A stretch of DNA of 64,000 nucleotides from Cognatundibacterium crateris. GTDB lineage: Bacteria > Pseudomonadota > Gammaproteobacteria > Burkholderiales > Burkholderiaceae_D. Shown here one piece after another: positions 58,130 through 64,000 of this stretch. The notes beneath the pieces were generated by a model. That model was given only the letters and a program-made list of their open reading frames with translations. It was not told where the DNA came from and ran no database searches. The stretch is taken from positions 1 through 64,000 of the forward strand of contig NZ_JAABOS010000007.1 of NCBI RefSeq assembly GCF_010078235.1, read 5' to 3'. Made by a program: the position numbers and the translations under genes. The number at the start of each line of letters is the position of its first letter. Position 1 is the first letter of the stretch.

Positions 58130-59059
58130 TTACTTTGTACCTTTTACTGTCACTTCTGCTTTTGAATCTGATTGACTGGTTACTTCGACCGAGCCGCCAT
58201 CCTGAGAAGCCGACTCTTCTGCTTTTTTATTCATCACGATGATGCTGATTCTTCGATTAACCGGATTGTAGGCATCCTGCTTATCAAACAACACCGATGA
58301 GGACAGCCCAACTACGCGCAGTACCTTAGACTCGTCCATACCACCGTAAATCAGTTCGCGGCGCGATGCATTAGCACGATCCGCTGACAATTCCCAGTTG
58401 CTATACCCCTTCTCACCTAAGCCATAGGGAGTTGCGTCGGTATGACCGGATAAGCTGATGCGATTTGGCACCTCATTCAGCGCCTTACCAATCTCATGCA
58501 AAATTTCACGTGTATAGGGTTGCAGATCTGCCCTGGCTAACGCAAACATGGGTCGGTTCTGCTCGTCCACCATTTGAATGCGCAAACCTTCGGTCGTAAT
58601 GTCCAACAGCAGTTGTTTTTTATACTGCTTCAAGGTTGGATTCGATTCAATCACTGCCTCAATTTTTCCTTTGAGATTCTTCAGCCGCTCCGCCTCTTCT
58701 TTTGCGAGCGCGGCTTCCGCTGCCTGCAGGTTATATGTTTTTTTAGATGATTCAATATCACCCTTGCGGTTCTGGCCCTCTCTCAAGCTGAGATCCTTAC
58801 CGCCACCTTTAATCACGCTGGAGCTATCACCGCTTCCATCTCCGCCAGCCATCGCGACCTTCAATGGGGTCTGAAAATATTCAGCAATACCCTGCAGGTT
58901 TCCCTTTGCCGTTGAACCCAGCAACCACATCAACAGAAAAAAAGCCATCATTGCCGTTACAAAATCGGCGTAGGCGATTTTCCATGCACCGCCATGATGA
59001 CCACCGCCAGCTTTTTTAATACGCTTGACGATAATTGGCCTGAGTTCCTCATTTGCCAT
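58130..59059 (-). CDS. motB: Flagellar stator protein MotB
   Basis: The protein has 309 residues. The single TM and plug region begins KIAYADFVTAMMAFFLLMWLLGST, with the proton-channel Asp in YADFVTAMM. A C-terminal OmpA-like peptidoglycan-binding domain has RISLSGHTDATPYGLGEKGYSNWELSADRANASRRELI. It partners with MotA (24 bases upstream) as the proton-driven stator. The C-terminal tail after the OmpA domain is Ser/Glu-rich. Confidence 0.97.
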   Translation of the reverse strand: MANEELRPIIVKRIKKAGGGHHGGAWKIAYADFVTAMMAFFLLMWLLGSTAKGNLQGIAEYFQTPLKVAMAGGDGSGDSSSVIKGGGKDLSLREGQNRKGDIESSKKTYNLQAAEAALAKEEAERLKNLKGKIEAVIESNPTLKQYKKQLLLDITTEGLRIQMVDEQNRPMFALARADLQPYTREILHEIGKALNEVPNRISLSGHTDATPYGLGEKGYSNWELSADRANASRRELIYGGMDESKVLRVVGLSSSVLFDKQDAYNPVNRRISIIVMNKKAEESASQDGGSVEVTSQSDSKAEVTVKGTK

Positions 59060-59083
59060 CGCACTACCCCAGAAGACTTTTTA

Positions 59084-59944
59084 TTATTTTGATTTAGACT
59101 GCTTAATATGTTCTTCCAGCTCACTAAAGGTTGGTCTTTCGGTTGAATACAGCACTTTACGACCAAATTCGACAGCCAAAGCTGGCGCATACCCATTCAG
59201 ACTGGCAAGTAAAGTGACCTTAATGCACTGAAAAGTTTTCGAGGCCTCATCATTTTGCTGCTCGATCAAACTAGCCAGTGGGCCAACGAAACCATACGCA
59301 AGCAAAATACCTAGAAATGTACCAACCAAAGCTTTAGCAATCAGAATCCCCAATTCAGCCGGAGGAATGCCAACCGACTCCATTGTATGCACCACCCCCA
59401 TGACCGCAGCCACAATACCGAATGCCGGCAAGCCATCACCTAACTTCGCGATAAAGTGGGCCGGCACAGCAGCTTCATGATGATGCGTTTCGAGTTCGTT
59501 ATCCATCAGATTCTCGATCTGAAATGCATCCATATTTCCGGATACCATCAAGCGCAGATAATCACAGATAAACTCCATCAGATGATGATCATGAACGATC
59601 AAACCATACTTGCTGAACAAAGGACTGTCGTCAGGCTTCTCAATATCACCTTCGATTGACATCAAGCCTTCTTTTCTCACCTTAGTCAGCACGTCAAACA
59701 TCATGGTCATCAATTCCATGTAAAGTGCCTTGGTGTATTTTGAGCCTTTGAATACGGTGGGAATGGCTTTCAATGACGCCTTCAAACTCTTGGCATTATT
59801 CCCAACCAGCGCTGCACCAACCGCAGCCCCACCAATCATCAACAATTCAAGCGGCTGAAACAATACGGCCACATGGCCGCCTGACATAACGAAGCCACCA
59901 AACACCGACCCCATAACAACTAAATAGCCAACGATGACTAACAC
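59084..59944 (-). CDS. motA: Flagellar stator protein MotA
   Basis: The protein has 286 residues with four TM helices: two near the N-terminus (VIVGYLVVMGSVFGGFVMSGG and the following segment) and two near 175-215 (GDGLPAFGIVAAVMGVVHTMESVG and GILIAKALVGTFLGILLAYGFVGP). A large cytoplasmic loop that contacts FliG lies between. It is followed by motB. The upstream methyltransferase gene separates it from flhC. Confidence 0.97.
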   Translation of the reverse strand: MLVIVGYLVVMGSVFGGFVMSGGHVAVLFQPLELLMIGGAAVGAALVGNNAKSLKASLKAIPTVFKGSKYTKALYMELMTMMFDVLTKVRKEGLMSIEGDIEKPDDSPLFSKYGLIVHDHHLMEFICDYLRLMVSGNMDAFQIENLMDNELETHHHEAAVPAHFIAKLGDGLPAFGIVAAVMGVVHTMESVGIPPAELGILIAKALVGTFLGILLAYGFVGPLASLIEQQNDEASKTFQCIKVTLLASLNGYAPALAVEFGRKVLYSTERPTFSELEEHIKQSKSK

Positions 59945-60089
59945 GGAACATTACTCCCTGAAGGAAAATCAAAGCATAAATCACTTACGTTTATCATATC
60001 AGTCCAACCCAGAGGAAGCATGAAAAAACGCGGGAATTTCTTGCGAAAAACTAAAAAATTTCCAGAAACCAACAGCAAGAAACCAAAAT

Positions 60090-60899
60090 TCACATTTTCC
60101 AGCCGTATAAATAAATTTCCTCGTATCCACACTGTATTGCAAAATCCGGCTTTCTTCCATGAACAACAAACTCATAACTGATAAATATTGTTCCAGGCAA
60201 CATTTCCTGCTGCACTTTTTCCCACAAACCCGACATCACCACCGGCGACAAATAGGCATACACCACATCAAATGCAGCCAAGTCGATTTCTTCATAATTG
60301 CCAAAGTGGATGCGAACATTTGCCTCGTGCCGCAACTTCGCCCTACACCAGCTGACAATAAAGGGAAACAAAGCCAGCTCAATTCCGGCATATCTATATC
60401 GCGGAAATTTTTCAGCCAAACCCAAAAGCACCCCACCAAAACCAGACCCAACGTCCAGCACGGACAGTGATTTTTCAGGACTCAATTGTTGCGCCAGCAT
60501 TTCTACTGCGCGATGAGGTGAAGGATAGTAAGGCACGCGACTAAACAAAGTCGCGCCGCAGATGGCAAACAAAAGCAAAAAGAGAATAAGATAGAGCTGA
60601 GGATTCAGCTGTAAAGAGGTAGCCAACCAAACGAGCCAGGGAAACAACGCCTCAATGACGCACCACCACCAGTCCAAGCGCAGAATATAGGCAGCCAGCG
60701 CCGCTGCGCAAGAAAGCGCAATAACAAAATAAAGAGGATAAATCGGGACATTCAGCGTGCGATGTATCAGGCTCACTGAAATCAGCACAAGAAAGAAACA
60801 AATTAATTGAACGAACAGTGCAGCCAGCGCCACCGGAATCAGGGGCTGACGATCCGGGGTGAGCTTGAACAAGTCAGATAAAAAACGGAACTTAAGCAA
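60090..60899 (-). CDS. Membrane-anchored class I SAM-dependent methyltransferase
   Basis: The protein has 269 residues. The N-terminal half has about four hydrophobic segments (about 20-42, 50-70, 74-95 and 100-112). A class I methyltransferase domain follows at about 125-265: motif I LSVLDVGSGFGGVLLGLAE, the ribose-binding YAGIELALFPFIV, and FDVVYAYLSPVVM. Membrane tethering is unusual for this fold. The substrate is unknown. It sits 18 bases after flhC and 145 bases before motA in the flagellar operon. Candidate targets are a flagellar or chemotaxis membrane protein, a lipid, or a quinone-like molecule. Confidence 0.85.
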   Translation of the reverse strand: MLKFRFLSDLFKLTPDRQPLIPVALAALFVQLICFFLVLISVSLIHRTLNVPIYPLYFVIALSCAAALAAYILRLDWWWCVIEALFPWLVWLATSLQLNPQLYLILFLLLFAICGATLFSRVPYYPSPHRAVEMLAQQLSPEKSLSVLDVGSGFGGVLLGLAEKFPRYRYAGIELALFPFIVSWCRAKLRHEANVRIHFGNYEEIDLAAFDVVYAYLSPVVMSGLWEKVQQEMLPGTIFISYEFVVHGRKPDFAIQCGYEEIYLYGWKM

Positions 60900-60917
60900 T
60901 CCACCCCCAAATTAGAC

Positions 60918-61466
60918 TCAGGCAACCATTGCCATCTCCGCATCTTTCGCTTTTTTCGTTTTGCCAGCGCGGGATGGGACATGACACAGGCCACAGCGAT
61001 ACTGATCATGTAAATCAAGTGAGTGTGCAACGAAATGACCACCACATTCACTGCAGCGGGCAAATGTTAACATTTTTCCCTCAAAAAATCGAACCAAAGT
61101 CCAGGCGCGCGTCAGCGATAACAAAGCATCATCAGGATTCAGGCAGCCGACCTGCTCCAAGTAAAGCTTGTAGGACTTAACAACAGCCTCGATGCCGGTG
61201 ATTTCAGCGTGTTCATTGAGGTACTTATAGATATTCATGAACAGCGATGAATGAATATTCGGCTGCCAGGTCACGAACCAGTCGGTCGAAAAAGGCAGCA
61301 TTCCCTTTGGAGGAGAAACGCCCTTCAACTCCTTGTAGATTTTCAATAAGCGTTCGCGAGACAGAGAAGTTTCCGACTCAAGCAATTGTAAGCGCGCACC
61401 CAACTTAACCAGTTCTATTGCCAACTGAATCTCATTAGCTTCATTTACAACACTTTTGATCGCCAT
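60918..61466 (-). CDS. flhC: Flagellar master regulator subunit FlhC
   Basis: The protein has 182 residues. Zn-binding Cys pairs are in CSECGGHFVAHSLDLHDQYRCGLC, with the N-terminal IQLAIELVKLGARLQLLESETSLSRERLLKIYKELKG typical of FlhC. With FlhD it activates class II flagellar genes. The start is the ATG at 61466 (MAIKSVVNEAN), preferred over one eight codons upstream. It starts 32 bases after flhD. Confidence 0.96.
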   Translation of the reverse strand: MAIKSVVNEANEIQLAIELVKLGARLQLLESETSLSRERLLKIYKELKGVSPPKGMLPFSTDWFVTWQPNIHSSLFMNIYKYLNEHAEITGIEAVVKSYKLYLEQVGCLNPDDALLSLTRAWTLVRFFEGKMLTFARCSECGGHFVAHSLDLHDQYRCGLCHVPSRAGKTKKAKDAEMAMVA

Positions 61467-61498
61467 GTTCGCCTCACTCTTTATATTCAAAAAAGAAA

Positions 61499-61816
61499 TT
61501 AATGAATTTCTTCAACTGGCTGACCAGCCATCAGGATGGCTGCATGGGAGTGTGCCAAAGCACGTTCTTTGTTGTAATTGGTCAACATGCAGAGAATCGC
61601 GCTATCTTCGAAACGGAAGCGGGCAAGCATCATATTGGAGCCTGCCAACTTCAGTATCTGAGAGTTATTCAAACCCTCAATCAGATCTGCAATTTCTTTA
61701 CCTATTCCCAGACGGAAAATTGCAGTCGCTTTATCAGCACGTATCATTTGCTGAGCAAGCATCAAGTAGCTTAAGTTTGCATCGCGAATTTCCGCCATCA
61801 TATCGTTCTGTGTCAT
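61499..61816 (-). CDS. flhD: Flagellar master regulator subunit FlhD
   Basis: The protein has 105 residues, with DANLSYLMLAQQMIRADKATAIFRLGIGKEIADLIEGL typical of FlhD. The start is the ATG at 61816 (MTQNDMMAEIRDA) with a GGAGGG ribosome-binding site. The frame is open 52 codons upstream to 61972, but that part has no family resemblance. First gene of the operon. Two sigma-28-type promoters lie 270-380 bases upstream. Confidence 0.95.
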   Translation of the reverse strand: MTQNDMMAEIRDANLSYLMLAQQMIRADKATAIFRLGIGKEIADLIEGLNNSQILKLAGSNMMLARFRFEDSAILCMLTNYNKERALAHSHAAILMAGQPVEEIH

Positions 61817-61971
61817 TTCCACACCCTCCAGTCCATTTTTCAAGACAAGTTCATTGCCGTTGAGACACATTGTGCTTGGACGAAAAAAACCGAGGTATAG
61901 GCAAAAGTAGATATTTACGGACGGAATACAACGAAAGCGCGCATAGGAGATTAACCTACACACGTAAGACA

Positions 61972-61997
61972 TTCTCTATTTTGTTTAAAACAGAGAA
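61972..61997 (-). promoter_or_regulatory. Hairpin in the flhD mRNA leader
   Basis: Plus-strand arms TTCTCTATTTT (61972-61982) and AAAACAGAGAA (61987-61997), loop GTTT. In minus-strand RNA the one mismatch becomes a G-U pair, so all 11 positions can pair. It lies about 155 bases before the flhD start, inside the leader predicted from the sigma-28-type promoters. Confidence 0.45.
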
Positions 61998-62098
61998 AAA
62001 TTGAATTTTTTAACCAACAGCAAGAAAACAAAAAATAATCTTAATAAAACAAAGACTTATCTTAAATAAGGCAGCTTTTTAGTTTTCTCTCATTACTA

Positions 62099-62125
62099 TT
62101 AACGGCACTAAAAACGAGAACTTTA
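62099..62125 (-). promoter_or_regulatory. Sigma-28 (FliA)-type promoter P1 for flhDC
   Basis: Minus-strand -35 TAAAGTTC (62125-62118), 11-base spacer, -10 GCCGTTAA (62106-62099). The FliA consensus is TAAAGTTT-N11-GCCGATAA. Fourteen of 16 positions match. The predicted transcript begins near 62092 and leaves a leader of about 275 bases. Confidence 0.75.
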
Positions 62126-62168
62126 GGGTTAATCGCAAAAATTTTTAAATATTTTTTCCTACAGTTTG

Positions 62169-62195
62169 ATAACGGCAGGGAATAAAAAAACTTTA
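62169..62195 (-). promoter_or_regulatory. Sigma-28 (FliA)-type promoter P2 for flhDC
   Basis: Minus-strand -35 TAAAGTTT (62195-62188), 11-base spacer, -10 GCCGTTAT (62176-62169). It is exactly 70 bp from P1 and also matches the FliA consensus at 14 of 16 positions. The surrounding 30 bp (CCCTAAAGTT ... TGCCGTTA) are the same in both copies. Confidence 0.75.
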
Positions 62196-62250
62196 GGGCA
62201 ACTGTCGTTTTTTTGATGGGAATTTTGCGAAAGTGATGGAATTTGGTTCA

Positions 62251-62295
62251 AAAATAAAAAAATCGCAACTGAACTTAGCTCAGTTGCAATTTTTA
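62251..62295. terminator. Terminator after dnaQ
   Basis: GCAACTGA (62265-62272), loop ACTTAGC, TCAGTTGC (62280-62287). On the minus strand it is followed by GATTTTTTTATTTT. It separates the dnaQ transcript from the flhDC promoters. Confidence 0.9.
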
Positions 62296-62414
62296 AATAT
62301 GGCCATTTGAAGCTTTTTTCCTGAGGCACTTAAAAGGTCTTGGGATACTTCCATATCACTTACGGCGACATTATCCCGTCCATAAAGGCGAAAAGCTAAT
62401 GGTACAGACGGCCT

Positions 62415-63128
62415 TTATTGCAAACGCCACAAACAATCCTGCTTACCTTGCTTATCTAAACCTGCCAACAGTTTTTCATGCTCATCCAATTCAGTCGCGT
62501 CAGCTGCAATGCAAACCATGTCGTCAATCGCAAGTGCTTCGACTGGCAAATCAACAACAACTTGCACAACCTCTTCTTCTATGTCGATCGCAAAGCTATT
62601 CTGCCCGCGCGACATTGCCAAAAAAACATCGGCCAGCAACTCCGCATCCAGCAAAGCGCCGTGCAGTTTTCGATGTGAGTTCGAAATTTCATAACGGTCG
62701 CACAAAGCATCGAGGGAGTTTCGCTTTCCTGGATGTAACTCCTTGGCCTGAACCAGGGTATCGGTGACATGGCTGACATGATCGGCAAAATTTCCCAGAC
62801 CGATTCTGGCAAACTCTGCATTCAGAAATGCTACGTCAAACGGCGCATTATGAATAACGACTTCTGCACCACGAATGTATTCACAAAACTCTTGCGAAAT
62901 CTCTGCAAATTTGGGCTTATCCGATAAAAACTCAGTCGTGAGTCCATGCACTGCGAGCGCACCCTCTTCTGAATCGCGCTCAGGATTAATGTACTGGTGG
63001 AAATTATTACCGGTAAGTTTGCGATTAATTAATTCAACGCAACCAATCTCAATGATACGGTTGCCATCACGCGGACTAAGGCCGGTGGTTTCCGTATCAA
63101 GGACAATTTGCCTTAATTGTTGTTCCAT
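62415..63128 (-). CDS. dnaQ: DNA polymerase III epsilon subunit (proofreading exonuclease)
   Basis: The protein has 237 residues. The DEDDh exonuclease motifs are IVLDTETTGLSPRDGNRIIEIG (ExoI), VIHNAPFDVAFLNAEFARIG (ExoII) and LHGALLDAELLADVFLAM (ExoIII). A C-terminal tail of about 50 residues, which in the family contacts the polymerase alpha subunit, is present. The start at 63128 (MEQQLRQIVLDTETTG) overlaps the 3' end of tilS by 16 bases, so the two are probably co-transcribed and coupled. Confidence 0.96.
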   Translation of the reverse strand: MEQQLRQIVLDTETTGLSPRDGNRIIEIGCVELINRKLTGNNFHQYINPERDSEEGALAVHGLTTEFLSDKPKFAEISQEFCEYIRGAEVVIHNAPFDVAFLNAEFARIGLGNFADHVSHVTDTLVQAKELHPGKRNSLDALCDRYEISNSHRKLHGALLDAELLADVFLAMSRGQNSFAIDIEEEVVQVVVDLPVEALAIDDMVCIAADATELDEHEKLLAGLDKQGKQDCLWRLQ

Positions 63129-64000
63129 ACGTTTTTCCCTGATTCATCAAAAACCCAATGCAGACTTATCTTTGCAGTTGAATCCTGATCAAAAAACTTT
63201 GCATTCATACCCACTCGGGCTGCATATATTAAGTCAGCTCCCACTGATACGAATGGTAATTCACTCCTGACCCAAAAAGGTATATTCAAAGACTGGAAAT
63301 GACTTTTCATATCACGGGTAGGCCTGTCGATTGCCAGCTTCATGCGCTCACCACCTCGGCGCAAATGTAAAACCAAGGAGCACTGAGACAGCCATTCGGG
63401 CGCCAGTCCCTGTTCGGCAGTCTTAAAATACAACACGCCACCGTAGGCCGGAAATGCCAGACTGGACTCACCTTTCCAAGTAAAGCTGACCTCATCCAAA
63501 CCAGACAAGCTACCCTCGACTTGCTGGAGGTAGACCGCGGCCCGATAGCGGTGCAGCACATGCTCGCCGCAATGAATTTCTATACGCGCATCCGTTTTTG
63601 CATAAAAAAGCTGCTTAAACATTTCCTGCAGTCTTGCAGTTGATGGCAGACGCACGCCTTGCTGACTTAACCAATACCTGAAAACATGGGCTGCCCGGCT
63701 TTCACCAAGCGCCACCAGCCTGGGAACCAGCAACTGGCTATCCTCTGTACACTGAATCAGATCTGAGGCTGCCATTTCCTCAATCAAATCCCGTGCTGCA
63801 CTGACATGTCTGGCACCACGCGACATGCGCGCAGCAAAGCCAGGGTAAATTTCCTCAAGCACAGGCATCACTCTGTGTCTTAACGCATTTCTGCGGTAAC
63901 GCACATCCGCATTTGACTCATCTTCCACGAAGGCTAGCGCATGCAAGCACTGGAATTGCTCCAACTCCTCACGACTGGCTTCCAGCAAAGGGCGGACGAT
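63113..64000 (-). CDS. tilS: tRNA(Ile)-lysidine synthase, C-terminal part (5' end beyond the window)
   Basis: Only the C-terminal ~296 residues are present, and the frame is open through the right edge of the window. The visible part starts within the IVRPLLEASREEL segment that follows the ATP-pyrophosphatase core, then has the tRNA-binding DADVRYRRNALRHRVMP-type motif (here NADVRYRRNALRHRVMPVLEEI) and the C-terminal TilS substrate domains. The enzyme converts the wobble C34 of tRNA-Ile (CAU) to lysidine. The PP-loop SGGxDS motif must lie outside the window. It ends 16 bases inside dnaQ. Confidence 0.93.
   Translation of the reverse strand: MVRPLLEASREELEQFQCLHALAFVEDESNADVRYRRNALRHRVMPVLEEIYPGFAARMSRGARHVSAARDLIEEMAASDLIQCTEDSQLLVPRLVALGESRAAHVFRYWLSQQGVRLPSTARLQEMFKQLFYAKTDARIEIHCGEHVLHRYRAAVYLQQVEGSLSGLDEVSFTWKGESSLAFPAYGGVLYFKTAEQGLAPEWLSQCSLVLHLRRGGERMKLAIDRPTRDMKSHFQSLNIPFWVRSELPFVSVGADLIYAARVGMNAKFFDQDSTAKISLHWVFDESGKNVWNNN

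Noticed and set aside
61817-61972. 52-codon in-frame N-terminal extension of FlhD
   Set aside because: The ATG at 61816 has the better ribosome-binding site and gives the standard FlhD length; the upstream residues do not resemble the family.
62382-62417. Inverted repeat ATAAAGGC / GCCTTTAT at the dnaQ stop
   Set aside because: A 20-base loop and no T run. A better dnaQ terminator lies at 62251-62295.
1-64000. tRNA, rRNA, CRISPR, IS element and prophage signals
   Set aside because: I found no T-loop-like GGTTCGANTCC with a matching acceptor stem in the gaps, no repeat array, and no transposase or integrase. The window looks like core chromosome apart from 40200-42100.

Overview
The window is a contiguous chromosomal segment from a betaproteobacterium, most likely an Oxalobacteraceae member (Herminiimonas/Janthinobacterium-like). 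I infer this from three things: the TCA supercluster odhA-odhB-lpd / gltA-sdhE-sdhBADC / mdh-acnA, class I PHB genes, and an enterobacterial-type flhDC-motAB-che operon that also carries cheD. No database search was possible, so the genus is a guess. I found no rRNA, tRNA, CRISPR array, IS element or prophage. The sequence runs through gene boundaries at both ends only on the right, where tilS is cut off.

Region 1 (1-20000) is central carbon metabolism. On the minus strand, sdhC-sdhD-sdhA-sdhB-sdhE-gltA is followed by a terminator. Next comes odhA-odhB-(PspC-like membrane protein)-lpd, another terminator, then zapE and a small exported protein. A GntR/HutC-type regulator lies between sdhC and the divergent plus-strand genes mdh, a CitE-like lyase, an exported MliC-like protein and acnA. 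A perfect 20-bp palindrome in the gntR-mdh gap is a candidate operator.

Region 2 (20000-33500) is mixed housekeeping: metC, a periplasmic solute-binding-like protein, an EF-hand-like protein, rimO, the PHB genes phaR/phaB/phaC, pgeF (yfiH), rluD, bamD, yaaA and an orphan PIN-domain protein. Region 3 (33700-40200) holds a cheZ-cheA pair away from the main chemotaxis operon. It continues with selO, msrB, yciB, a bolA paralogue and a parvulin prolyl isomerase. A short accessory-looking patch (40200-42100) carries a cadherin/metalloprotease-like protein with one zinc ligand changed. purL, an ArnT-like glycosyltransferase and an EAL/HDOD protein follow.

Region 4 (49500-62300) is one long minus-strand motility/chemotaxis operon. 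Its order is flhD, flhC, a membrane methyltransferase, motA, motB, a CheZ-like protein, cheY, cheA, cheW, an MCP, cheR, cheD, cheB and cheY. It ends at a strong terminator. Two tandem sigma-28 (FliA)-type promoters exactly 70 bp apart sit upstream of flhD, so the master-regulator operon may be fed back by its own late sigma factor. The operon also encodes a small protein that keeps the CheZ D-x-x-x-Q catalytic signature and a CheY-binding-like tail. These two observations, plus the methyltransferase placed between flhC and motA, are the most interesting in the window. The window ends with dnaQ overlapping the 3' part of tilS.
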